Source of the DNA: Bacillota bacterium
Lineage (GTDB): Bacteria > Bacillota_E > JAJZYS01 > JAJYTV01
Assembly (NCBI GenBank): GCA_021845645.1
Contig: JAJZVM010000152.1
Coordinates: 1 to 10,219, forward strand
DNA: 10,219 bases
Reading direction: 5' to 3'
Both the position numbers and the translations under genes were made by a program. Each line of letters starts with the position of its first letter. Positions within the stretch are counted from its first letter, which is position 1. The notes below the pieces were generated by a model that was given only the letters and a program-made list of their open reading frames with translations, ran no database searches and was not told the DNA's origin. Shown here piece after piece: positions 1 through 6,708 of this stretch.

Positions 1-1688
1 TCCATGGAGAGTTCGGACGTCAGCGCAAGCGACGTCTCGTGTAACAGTTGGAACTGCAGCAGGCGGTGCTCCGCAGTCCGGTGCAGAATGGCGTTGTGCG
101 ACGCCGTCGTGATCGGTGCCGCGAGCTCTCGCAGCATCTCTATCTCGGACGGAGTGTAGGAGCGCTCGATCTTGTGGAGCAGTGTGTAGACGCCGACCTT
201 GCGTTCGCCGGCAATGAGCGGCACTGCAAGCAGCGAGCGGTATCCCTCGCGCTCCGCCTCCTCTTGACGCACAAAGCGCGGATCGCCTCGCACGTCCGGA
301 CAGAAGACGACTGCGCCCTGCTGCAGCGCCTGTCCCGGCAGGCCCATCCCCATCAGCCAACGCACGGCTGTCCCTCCCTCCGGGATTCTCGCGATCCGTG
401 TGAGGTGCATACCGTCCGGTTCTAGTACGAACAATTCCGCAACGGCTGCACCCATCGCGTCGGCGAGTACATCCAACATCTCGCGTGCCAGCACTTCCTG
501 GTCCATCGGGCGGATCAGCGCAGCCATCACACGGTTGATGGCTGTTAGTCGGTGCGCCTCGTGCTTCGCTTCGCTGAGCAGCCTGGCGTTCTCGCAGGCG
601 ATCGCCGTATGGCGGGCCAGATGTCCAAGCAGATCAATGTTGTCCTGCACAAAAAGGAATCCGTGGTTGGCGAAGACGAGCAGGAAAGCCGCCTGCCGAT
701 CCTGATTGCGGATAGGGATGGCGGTGAACTCCTGCACACCCCAGATCACGGCCCAGGACCGTACAGCGTTCGGCAGTTGATCGAGGCTTCTGCTCACGCC
801 AGGACTGCCCTCCACTGTGGACGCCAGAATGCCCTCCCGCGGTAGCACGAACTGCGTCGGACCCGGAAGAGTTTCCTCTCGCTGTCCATACCACTGCACG
901 ATGGCCTGGTCAGCGCCAACCGAGGTGGCCACCACGGCGACGGCTATTGCCCCAGTGATGCGCACAGCCGTCATTGCGAGATGCTCCAGGGCAACGTGTA
1001 CGTCGCGGTTCTGTGGAGCCCGGCGGATGAATCTGTCGATCTCGGGAAGTTGCCAACTGTGCTGGAGCCAGGCGGGCGGCGTGAAGCCAACCACGTATCC
1101 TGCGCTCGCGGCCAGTGCCACGATGGTCGCGAGTAGGTGGCCCAGTGAGGCCGTCGGACCGCTCACGATCTCCGCAGCGAGTAGCGCAAGCACTATCGCT
1201 CCGGTCCCTAGGGCGATGGCGAGCATCCGCCGCCGCACGACCCCACGCGTTCTAAACGATTCGCGCAGGAATAGGAAGACGGCGTAGGTGTCCACGACAA
1301 CGTAGTACGCGATGACCAGCAACGCCGCGCCGGCGCGCAAGCCGCCGGCTGACAGAACGAGCACAATGCACGAGAGCAAGAGCCACGCGGATGCGCTCCA
1401 AAGTAGCGCAGAGTTCACCCGAGTGAACCTGCTCGCCACGCGGAGCAGCAGGTATGGCTGGGCCAAGAACAGGACCCCGCTCGTGACACTGAGAATGCCG
1501 GGAGGTACACCGATCAACCGACCGATGTCTGGGAGGACAAGCGATCCCGCAAGTGCTCCCAGCATCAAGGGAATTTCTACATGGGTAGTCCGGTCTGAAC
1601 GCAGGTAGCGCAGAAGCGCAGTAATGAACACCAGCAGGAGAATGATGTCAAAGGCACGATCCGCAATGGTTGCCATATCCATGCCCAT
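1..1688 (-). CDS. Membrane-anchored sensor with tandem GAF domains, C-terminus cut by window edge
   Basis: Reading the minus strand from 1688 gives 562 uninterrupted codons to the left edge, so the gene continues outside the window. Residues ~10-205 are hydrophobic and form about six or seven membrane helices, ending in a PPAWLQ segment typical of the membrane-to-cytoplasm junction of such sensors. Residues ~235-372 look like a first, degenerate GAF domain (AFLLVFANHGFLF, then HLARHTAIACENARLL). Residues ~385-540 are a clearer GAF domain (GMGLPGQAL, SLLAVPLIAGERKVGV, YTPSEIEMLRELA). The last 20 residues (LLHETSLALTSEL) look like the helix that opens another GAF or a kinase domain. The output domain is not visible: histidine kinase is likeliest, but a cyclase or PP2C phosphatase is possible. 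ATG 1688 is chosen because AAGG lies 5 nt upstream; in-frame ATGs at 1682 and 1676 are alternatives. CTA, ATA and GTA codons are commoner than in the genes to the right. Confidence 0.82.
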   Translation of the reverse strand, partial: MGMDMATIADRAFDIILLLVFITALLRYLRSDRTTHVEIPLMLGALAGSLVLPDIGRLIGVPPGILSVTSGVLFLAQPYLLLRVASRFTRVNSALLWSASAWLLLSCIVLVLSAGGLRAGAALLVIAYYVVVDTYAVFLFLRESFRTRGVVRRRMLAIALGTGAIVLALLAAEIVSGPTASLGHLLATIVALAASAGYVVGFTPPAWLQHSWQLPEIDRFIRRAPQNRDVHVALEHLAMTAVRITGAIAVAVVATSVGADQAIVQWYGQREETLPGPTQFVLPREGILASTVEGSPGVSRSLDQLPNAVRSWAVIWGVQEFTAIPIRNQDRQAAFLLVFANHGFLFVQDNIDLLGHLARHTAIACENARLLSEAKHEAHRLTAINRVMAALIRPMDQEVLAREMLDVLADAMGAAVAELFVLEPDGMHLTRIARIPEGGTAVRWLMGMGLPGQALQQGAVVFCPDVRGDPRFVRQEEAEREGYRSLLAVPLIAGERKVGVYTLLHKIERSYTPSEIEMLRELAAPITTASHNAILHRTAEHRLLQFQLLHETSLALTSELSM

Positions 1689-1969
1689 GCCCACCTTACC
1701 AACTTACTGGGAATAGATTGATCTTAGTGCATAATCCCGTCAAGGTTAGTCATGATTCGCCCTGTGGGTGAGTAGCTATCGGGGTGGGGTCGGCGTAGAG
1801 ATGGACGCGGACCTTGATGGTCGGGATGCTCGTCTCTTCCGGCCACACGGCTCCGCCCGATGCTCGCGCGCGGACTCATCCGTGTACGGAACGGCGCGCC
1901 TCACCCACGACGGCGAGTTTCACGGTGCGTCATCCAGGCGGACGCGCACCGTGAAACTCTCGCCGTCCC
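1689..1969. other. Spacer upstream of the sensor gene, no convincing gene
   Basis: No ORF here has convincing coding character. On the minus strand a TTGACG hexamer (1738-1743) could be a -35 box for the sensor gene, but the bases 16-18 nt further on (CAATCT, AATCTA) are poor -10 boxes, so I do not call a promoter. A 32-codon minus-strand stretch (1750-1848) has protein-like composition (IPTIKVRVHLYADPTPIA) and could be the remnant of a lost gene. The right end of the spacer is occupied by the hairpin listed separately. Confidence 0.5.
1909..1967. repeat. Long imperfect hairpin (21-bp stem, 15-nt loop)
   Basis: The left arm 1909-1929 (GACGGCGAG then TTTCACGGTGCG) is the reverse complement of the right arm 1945-1967, apart from an extra CT in the right arm (1957-1958) that would form a 2-nt bulge. 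The loop is 15 nt. No run of T follows the stem on either strand, so it is not a standard rho-independent terminator. It could be a REP/MITE-like element, a protein-binding palindrome or an RNA stem ahead of the sensor gene. It shares CGCCGTC (1961-1967) with the next hairpin. Confidence 0.75.
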
Positions 1970-1996
1970 CTACTCAAAGGTGGTCAGGGGACGGCG
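1961..1996. repeat. Perfect 11-bp inverted repeat overlapping the preceding hairpin
   Basis: CGCCGTCCCCT at 1961-1971 pairs perfectly with AGGGGACGGCG at 1986-1996 across a 14-nt loop. Positions 1961-1967 are also the base of the long hairpin at 1909-1967, so the two stems cannot both form in one RNA molecule. The stop codon of the doubtful small ORF (1970-1972) lies inside this repeat. Confidence 0.75.
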
Positions 1997-2227
1997 CACC
2001 CCTCCGTCCGCGGCCTGCGCTGCAGGAAGCGCCCAGGCGAGCAGGCAGAGGAAAACCGTGAGCCAAGCCGCTGCCGCCTTATGTACGTGCTCGCCTCCGC
2101 TTCTCCCCTTGGCTTGGAGCCCCGCTAGGTCCATCGCCTGCGGCGCCCCGGAACGCGGCGCCCATCTTGCGGCGGGTGGCGGGGAGACGGTGGCTTGCGC
2201 CCGCTCATGCGCCGCTTCGGCACTCAT
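1970..2227 (-). CDS. Doubtful small ORF with signal-peptide-like segment
   Basis: This 85-codon minus-strand ORF starts at an ATG 9 nt after the lipoprotein stop codon. Its only protein-like part is near the C-terminus: a hydrophobic stretch (AAAAWLTVFLCLLAWALP) followed by AAQA|AD, which resembles a Sec signal peptide with its cleavage site, and then only about 13 residues before the stop. The N-terminal part is low-complexity and resembles out-of-frame GC-rich sequence. There is no good ribosome binding site at ATG 2227; ATG 2134 would give 54 residues but is no better. It may be the 5' remnant of a secreted-protein gene cut short where the hairpin sequence begins, a small membrane peptide, or chance. 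No homology is recognised. Confidence 0.25.
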   Translation of the reverse strand: MSAEAAHERAQATVSPPPAARWAPRSGAPQAMDLAGLQAKGRSGGEHVHKAAAAWLTVFLCLLAWALPAAQAADGGVRRPLTTFE

Positions 2228-2236
2228 CCGGCCGAG

Positions 2237-2878
2237 CTAGCGGACGAGAGGCTGCATGCCTTGCGCAAACGTCTCAAGTGTCCTTACCGAGACCGCCCGC
2301 CCGGTGAGGTAGACGAGAACGCGACGATGGTATGCTCTGCCGACGCCCTCGTACGTCGTCTGCCCGCCCAGGAACCAGACAAGATTGAAGTGGCCGGCGC
2401 CTCCCGGCGCCCAGTGGATCCGCCCGACACCGACCGGCAGGTCGCCGACCGAACTGAGGCGCAGGTGGTCGGCCTGGGTCAGGAAGCGGATCGCGGCCAG
2501 CAGAGAAGTGTGCGTCGTGGGTAGCTCGTCGACACCCACGACACCGGGCAGCATGGAGCCCCGTCTTAGGTTGGAGCGGAGCCTGGGCGGCACGCACGTG
2601 ATCCCGAACTGCCAGAACGGCAGAGCCATCTGCGACGGCGGCGTCAGCGGCCCGATCTTCACCCGCGCCGCGGGCTGGTAGGCACCTTCGCACCGGTAAT
2701 GCGTAACCTCGGGCGCGAGCAGACCGAGGGATGCCGGAACGGATGTCATGCGCTGCGGCGCGGAGTCGTTCCTCACCAGCAAGACGGGAATCGAGGGCGT
2801 ACCGCTGTGTACGGTAGCCCCGCAGCCGCCGAGGAGAGTCGCCAAGAGAACACCGGGCAGCGCCCGCCGCAATTGCAA
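2237..2878 (-). CDS. Putative lipoprotein of unknown function
   Basis: 213 residues. The N-terminus is a short lipoprotein signal: two arginines, a hydrophobic run (LPGVLLATLL), then a lipobox LGGC with the lipidated cysteine at residue 19. This predicts export by Sec, lipidation and membrane anchoring. Two more cysteines (63 and 95) could form a disulfide. The mature part is globular, with a mix of beta-like stretches (FNLVWFLGGQTTYEG, RRVLVYLTGRAVSVRTLE), and I recognise no family. TTG at 2878 is chosen because an in-frame TGA lies 6 nt upstream (2885-2887), GGTGA sits 6 nt before it, and it gives a complete signal peptide; TTG 2872 is also possible. An overlapping ORF in another frame (2274-2891) lacks any protein-like features. 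The gene has its own promoter and lies beyond the korB terminator, so it is transcribed separately. Confidence 0.75.
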   Translation of the reverse strand: MQLRRALPGVLLATLLGGCGATVHSGTPSIPVLLVRNDSAPQRMTSVPASLGLLAPEVTHYRCEGAYQPAARVKIGPLTPPSQMALPFWQFGITCVPPRLRSNLRRGSMLPGVVGVDELPTTHTSLLAAIRFLTQADHLRLSSVGDLPVGVGRIHWAPGGAGHFNLVWFLGGQTTYEGVGRAYHRRVLVYLTGRAVSVRTLETFAQGMQPLVR

Positions 2879-2896
2879 GAGACGTCACCAAAAACT

Positions 2897-2924
2897 AGCA
2901 TACCTGACGGATTTCCGCAGTCAA
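2897..2924 (-). promoter_or_regulatory. Sigma70-type promoter of the lipoprotein gene
   Basis: On the minus strand TTGACT (2919-2924) and TATGCT (2897-2902) are separated by 16 nt, matching 5/6 and 4/6 of the -35 and -10 consensus. Transcription would start around 2888-2891, leaving a leader of only about 10-13 nt that contains the GGTGA ribosome binding site and leads to TTG 2878. Confidence 0.55.
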
Positions 2925-2978
2925 TGCCAGGACCCCCGCCCGGCGCCAGCATCGTCCGGGGCCTTCGGGACCGCACGC

Positions 2979-3017
2979 AAAAGGGATGCCGACCAGTCGG
3001 CCGGCATCCCCGCTTTT
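2979..3017 (-). terminator. Rho-independent terminator of the korAB operon
   Basis: A 12-bp stem, GGGATGCCGGCC with GGTCGGCATCCC (one G-T pair), and a 4-nt loop lie at 2983-3010. They start 16 bases past the korB stop and are followed on the minus strand by TTTT (2979-2982). A TTTT at 3014-3017 on the other strand makes it potentially bidirectional. It separates korAB from the lipoprotein gene. Confidence 0.88.
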
Positions 3018-3026
3018 GCGCCGCTC

Positions 3027-3899
3027 TCAGCGGAATTCCGCGAGAAGTTCCCGGAAGTCGGACTCCCCGATGGCGATGTCGCGCCCGGCGAGCGGCTCCT
3101 GCGCGAAGCCGGGCAGGGCGTCCTCGTAGGCCACCGAAGCCGGGTCGTGGTAGATCAGGCCGGTCACGAGCTCCTCGCGCTCGAGCACAGCGGCGATGGC
3201 GTCGCCGCGCCGGTCCGGCGTGTAGCCCGCATCCTCGTCCAAATCGTACAGCGACTGCTTGTAGAAGTCGTAGGTGTTGATCTTGTTGTAGGTCACGCAG
3301 GGGCTCAGCACGTTGACGAACGCGAAGCCAGGGTGCGCGATCGCCCCTTCGATCAGGCGCGCGAGCTGGGCCTGGTTGGAGGAGAAGCCCTGCGCGACAT
3401 AGGTGGCGCCGGCGCTGAGCGCCAGCGAGAGCGGGCGCACCGGCGACTCCACGTTGCCGAACGGCGACGCCTTCACCTTCTGCCCGTGGTCCGAGGTCGG
3501 CGAGTTCTGCCCCTTCGTCAGGCCGTAGATGTGGTTGTCCATCACGATGTACTTGACGCCGATGTTGCGGCGGACCGCGTGGACGAAGTGGTTCATGCCG
3601 ATCGCGAAGCCGTCGCCGTCGCCGCCGGCCGCGATCACCAGCAGGTCGCGGTTCGCCAGCTTGACCCCGAGGGCGGACGGCAAAGTGCGTCCATGTACAA
3701 CATGAATGTTGTACGAATTGATGTAGTTGCCCATCTTTCCGCTGCAGCCGATGCCTGCGACGATGGCCACCCGGTGCGGCGGGATGCCGAGCTTGACGAG
3801 CGTCTTCTGCAGCGCGGCGAGCACGCCGAAGTCGCCACAGCCGGGGCACCACCAGGACTTCTCCGATGTCCTGTAGTCCTGCAGGGTCACGGTTTCCAT
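3027..3899 (-). CDS. korB: 2-oxoacid:ferredoxin oxidoreductase, beta subunit (KorB-like)
   Basis: 290 residues, the usual length for the TPP-binding beta subunit. With KorA it catalyses CoA-dependent oxidative decarboxylation of a 2-oxoacid, probably 2-oxoglutarate, reducing ferredoxin in the cytoplasm. The four [4Fe-4S]-ligating cysteines expected of the family are present: WCPGCG (C18, C21), GIGCSGK (C52) and SPCVTYNK (C201). The thiamine-diphosphate/Mg site is GGDGDGFAIGMNH (92-104) with DNHIYGLTKGQ (121-131). ATG 3899 lies 2 nt past the korA stop, with GAGGGG 8 nt upstream; GTG 3905, which overlaps the korA stop, is possible but would leave the ribosome site only 2 nt away. The pair is translationally linked and ends at the terminator beyond 3027. 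Substrate is inferred: pyruvate or other 2-oxoacids cannot be excluded from motifs alone. Confidence 0.95.
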   Translation of the reverse strand: METVTLQDYRTSEKSWWCPGCGDFGVLAALQKTLVKLGIPPHRVAIVAGIGCSGKMGNYINSYNIHVVHGRTLPSALGVKLANRDLLVIAAGGDGDGFAIGMNHFVHAVRRNIGVKYIVMDNHIYGLTKGQNSPTSDHGQKVKASPFGNVESPVRPLSLALSAGATYVAQGFSSNQAQLARLIEGAIAHPGFAFVNVLSPCVTYNKINTYDFYKQSLYDLDEDAGYTPDRRGDAIAAVLEREELVTGLIYHDPASVAYEDALPGFAQEPLAGRDIAIGESDFRELLAEFR

Positions 3900-3901
3900 C
3901 G

Positions 3902-5644
3902 TCACACCCCCTCAGGGACGATCATGGACTGCACGGCCGCCACGATGGCGGCCGGCGCAAGCAGCGTGCCGTCGAAGTGGACGAGCGCGCCGTAGCGCCC
4001 GTCCTCGAGCCCGGCGATGCGCAGGAGCTGCCTGAGCTCCCCTGTCGCATTCTGCTCGACGACGAGGATCCGTCTCGCGGCGGCGAGCTCCGCACCGAGC
4101 ACGGCGTCAGGCACCGGCCAGACCTGCCGCACCTGCACGCGACCGGCCTGCACACCCTGGGCCCGCAAGGCATCGACCGCCTCGTCGACCGCCCCGACCG
4201 TGGAGCCGAAGCAGACGATCGCCGTCTCGGCGTCCGCCGCGAGCCGCGACTCGACGGCCTCCGGGCGTGCCCGCAGGGCTTCCGTCTTGCGCTGGCGCTT
4301 CTCCATCTGGGCGACGCGGTTCTGCGGGGCCTCGGACACCTTGCCCGACGATCCGTGCTCGACGCCTGTCGCCAAAAACTGCCCCTTCGCCATGCCCGGC
4401 AAGGCGCGCGGCGAGATGCCGTCCGCCGTCAGCCGGTAGCGCTCGAACTCGCCCGTCAGGCGGTCGAGTTCCGCCTGCGGCACCAGCTTGCCGCGGTCGA
4501 TCGTGTGCTCCATGAGCGGCAGGTCCTCGACAGACTGCAGCCACTGGGCCAGGGCGAGGTCCGAAAGGACGATCACGGGGCACTGGTAGCGGTCGGCGAG
4601 GTTGAACGCCTCGAAGCCGTCCGCGAAGGCCTGGACGGCGGTGCCGGGTGCCAGGACGATGCGCTGGCCCTCGCCGTGCCCGCCGAACACCGCCGCCATC
4701 AGGTCGGATTGCTCGTTCTTCGTCGGCATGCCGGTCGACGGCCCGACCCGCTGGGTGTCGATGACGACGGCGGGTATCTCGGCCATCGAGGCCAGGCCGA
4801 TGCCTTCCTGCATCAGGCTGAAACCGGGTCCCGAGGTGGCCGTCATCGCCCGCGCGCCGGCGTAGTTCGCGCCGATCACGAGCGTGATGGCGGCGAGTTC
4901 GTCTTCCATCTGGCAGACGGCGCCGCCGAAGCGCGGGAAGAAGGTCGCGAGGCTTTCCATGATGTCGGTCGCCGGCGTGATCGGGTAGGCCGCCATGATG
5001 CGGCAGCCCGCCGCCAGGGCTCCCAGCGCCAGCGTGTCGTTGCCCGTCATCAGGTAGCGCTCGCCCGGTGTCGCGGCAGGCAGCGAAAAGCGTCCGCAGA
5101 GCCCCTGCGCCTCGATGAACGCGAAACCCCGCGCCAGAGCCTCGACGTTCTGCGCGACGACCAGGTCGCCCTTGCGTCCGAACTTTTCCGCGACATAGGC
5201 CTGAAACGCGTCGAGCGGCAGACCGAAGAAGGCCGCGGACGCCCCGACGGCCACCATGTTGCGCACGACCGGCGCGCCGATTTCGCGCGCGATCTGCGTC
5301 AAGGGCATCTCGACGAGCCTGGCCGTGGAACCCTCCGGCAGAGTCGGCTTCAACTGGCTGTCCGCGAGGAGCGGCGCTCCCGCCTCGAGCAGGCCGCAGT
5401 TGCGGTCGATCGTCTCCTGCGTCAAGGCGACGAGCACCTGCACCTTGTCCTGCGGCGCCAGCACCGGCTGTGGCGCGATGCGCACGGTGAAGTTGGTGTG
5501 GCCGCCCTTGATGCGCGACGAAAAGTGCCTGTAGCCATAGATGTAGTAGCCGAGCCGGCTCAGAACCCTGCCGAACACATCGCCAGTCGCATCGATGCCT
5601 TCTCCCTGGTCGCCGCCAATCATCCATGCGAGCGATGCCTGCAA
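3902..5644 (-). CDS. korA: 2-oxoacid:ferredoxin oxidoreductase, fused gamma-alpha subunit (KorA-like)
   Basis: 580 residues, the length of the fused gamma-alpha form. The gamma domain (about 5-185) opens with GGDQGEGID (10-18) and contains RIKGGHTNFTVRI (44-56). The alpha pyrimidine-binding domain starts near 200 and has the signature YPITPATD (220-227), the conserved MEDELAAI (246-253) and TSGPGF (270-275). The C-terminal transketolase-like domain covers about 474-575. There is no ferredoxin-like domain with a CxxCxxC cluster, so electrons should go to a separate ferredoxin, as in two-subunit Kor enzymes. Start TTG 5644 is preferred because AGGGGGG lies 7 nt upstream; the next ATG (5623) would give a protein beginning MIGGDQ and lacks a good site. 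First gene of the korAB operon, divergent from lysR. Confidence 0.95.
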   Translation of the reverse strand: MQASLAWMIGGDQGEGIDATGDVFGRVLSRLGYYIYGYRHFSSRIKGGHTNFTVRIAPQPVLAPQDKVQVLVALTQETIDRNCGLLEAGAPLLADSQLKPTLPEGSTARLVEMPLTQIAREIGAPVVRNMVAVGASAAFFGLPLDAFQAYVAEKFGRKGDLVVAQNVEALARGFAFIEAQGLCGRFSLPAATPGERYLMTGNDTLALGALAAGCRIMAAYPITPATDIMESLATFFPRFGGAVCQMEDELAAITLVIGANYAGARAMTATSGPGFSLMQEGIGLASMAEIPAVVIDTQRVGPSTGMPTKNEQSDLMAAVFGGHGEGQRIVLAPGTAVQAFADGFEAFNLADRYQCPVIVLSDLALAQWLQSVEDLPLMEHTIDRGKLVPQAELDRLTGEFERYRLTADGISPRALPGMAKGQFLATGVEHGSSGKVSEAPQNRVAQMEKRQRKTEALRARPEAVESRLAADAETAIVCFGSTVGAVDEAVDALRAQGVQAGRVQVRQVWPVPDAVLGAELAAARRILVVEQNATGELRQLLRIAGLEDGRYGALVHFDGTLLAPAAIVAAVQSMIVPEGV

Positions 5645-5753
5645 GCCGCAGCCCCCCCTAGATACGCCACCAGAGTACTCGATTCCGTTCTATAATAAAA
5701 GTGAACATGCCCCATTCCCAGCATGTCTTTGACGCATGACGGAGGCTACAGCG
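5645..5753. promoter_or_regulatory. Divergent korA/lysR control region with candidate operator
   Basis: This short AT-rich spacer lies between the divergent genes. On the plus strand TATAAT (5691-5696) is a perfect -10 box for lysR, but no recognisable -35 lies 16-18 nt upstream. On the minus strand TATTAT (5692-5697) in the same block could serve korA, again without a good -35, as expected for an activator-dependent promoter. A palindrome ACATGC-N10-GCATGT (5705-5726) sits just downstream of the lysR -10 and just upstream of the korA -10. It is a good candidate operator for the adjacent LysR protein, although its symmetry is not the classic T-N11-A. GGAGG at 5741-5745 is the lysR ribosome binding site. 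Confidence 0.5.
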
Positions 5754-6665
5754 ATGCTCTTGCGCCAGTTGCAGACATTCGCCTCCATCTTCGAGCTCGG
5801 GAGCATGACGGCCGCCGCCGAGCATCTCCACCTGTCCCAGCCCGCCGTGTCGCGACAGCTCAAGGCGCTCGAACGCGAACTCGGCGCGGAGCTCTGCCAG
5901 CGCCGCGGCCACAGCGTCCTGCCCACGCCGGCCGGAGAGGTGGCGTACGCCTACGCGCAGCGCGCCATCGCCCTGCAGCGCGACCTCCACCAGCAGGTCG
6001 CGACACTGGCCGCGCCCGAGACCTGGGATCTCACGCTGAGCTGCGTCGACACGGTCGCCGTGCACACGCTGCCCGACCTCCTGCAGGACTTCCTGCACCT
6101 GCACCCCGGCGCGCAGGTGCACGTGCACACCGTCGCGACGCGCACCGCCGTCGGCGAAGTCCTGCAGCGCGAGGCCGACCTCGCCCTGACGACGACGCCC
6201 GTGACGCATCCGCGCCTGGAATGTCTGCCGCTCTTCGACGATCCCGTCGTGCTCGTGGCGACTCCGGAGTTCCTGACCCGATTCCCGGCGCCCCGCACCA
6301 TCCAGGACCTGCAGGACCAGCCGTTCATCGCGTTCCAGTCCGGCACGCACCTGCGGGCCCTCGTCGACGCGACGCTGGCGCAGCATGGCATCCGGCCGCG
6401 CATCATGCTCGAGTACCACGGGCACGAGGGCGTGCGCGAGGTGATCCTGCGCGGCCTCGGCATCGCCTTCGTGCCGCTCTCGGCCGCAAGGGCGGACATC
6501 GCGTCGGGCCGCCTCGCGCGGCTCGAGCCGGAGGGCCTGCCCGCACTGAGCCGCCAGTCCTGCCTCGTGCTGCCGCGCGGCGCCGCCCTGAAGCCGGCGG
6601 CCAAGGCCTTCATCGAAGTTTCCAGGGCCCACTTCGCCTCCGAGGGAGGAACGCCCGGCTCGTGA
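5754..6665 (+). CDS. LysR-family transcriptional regulator
   Basis: 303 residues, typical of the family. The N-terminal winged helix-turn-helix begins at residue 1 (LLRQLQTF), with the recognition region SMTAAAEHLHLSQPAVSRQL (17-36) and the following LERELGAELCQRRG. A linker helix is followed by the periplasmic-binding-protein-like effector domain (about 90-295: LTLSCVDTVAVHTLPDLLQDF, DLALTTTPV, LPLFDDPVVLVA, GLGIAFVPLSAA). ATG 5754 is chosen because GGAGG lies 8 nt upstream and this gives the standard LysR N-terminus; ATG 5736 would add six residues and lacks such a site. The gene is divergent from korAB, the usual layout for a LysR protein controlling its neighbour and itself; the effector is probably a 2-oxoacid or related metabolite (inference). 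It may also read through into the downstream membrane genes, 43 nt away, as no terminator is visible. Confidence 0.95.
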   Translation: MLLRQLQTFASIFELGSMTAAAEHLHLSQPAVSRQLKALERELGAELCQRRGHSVLPTPAGEVAYAYAQRAIALQRDLHQQVATLAAPETWDLTLSCVDTVAVHTLPDLLQDFLHLHPGAQVHVHTVATRTAVGEVLQREADLALTTTPVTHPRLECLPLFDDPVVLVATPEFLTRFPAPRTIQDLQDQPFIAFQSGTHLRALVDATLAQHGIRPRIMLEYHGHEGVREVILRGLGIAFVPLSAARADIASGRLARLEPEGLPALSRQSCLVLPRGAALKPAAKAFIEVSRAHFASEGGTPGS

Positions 6666-6708
6666 TGCGAAGACCCTGATCCGACCGTGTGGTCAGGAGG
6701 CTGAAGGT

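Noticed and set aside
48..1608. Plus-strand ORFs at 48-425, 400-705, 817-1287 and 1312-1608
   Set aside because: All are antisense to the continuous GAF sensor frame on the minus strand.
1715..1743. Promoter for the sensor gene (TTGACG at 1738-1743)
   Set aside because: No acceptable -10 box lies 16-18 nt downstream on the minus strand.
1800..1970. Group II intron 3' end (domain V-like)
   Set aside because: A GAGCCGTGTG string is present on the minus strand, but the rest of the domain V hairpin and any maturase are missing.
2274..2891. 205-codon minus-strand ORF overlapping the lipoprotein gene
   Set aside because: Low-complexity R/A/G/P composition, while the other frame has a signal sequence, lipobox and balanced composition.
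2748..3995. 415-codon plus-strand ORF across the lipoprotein, terminator and korB
   Set aside because: It is antisense to two real genes and crosses a strong terminator hairpin; no protein-like features.
3866..5695. 609-codon plus-strand ORF antisense to korA
   Set aside because: Composition is arginine/histidine-rich shadow sequence; the opposite strand encodes an unmistakable korA with all family motifs.
6673..6697. Hairpin between lysR and the ExxE membrane gene as a terminator
   Set aside because: The possible stems (CCTGA/TCAGG, GACC/GGTC) are short, no T run follows, and they overlap the ribosome site.
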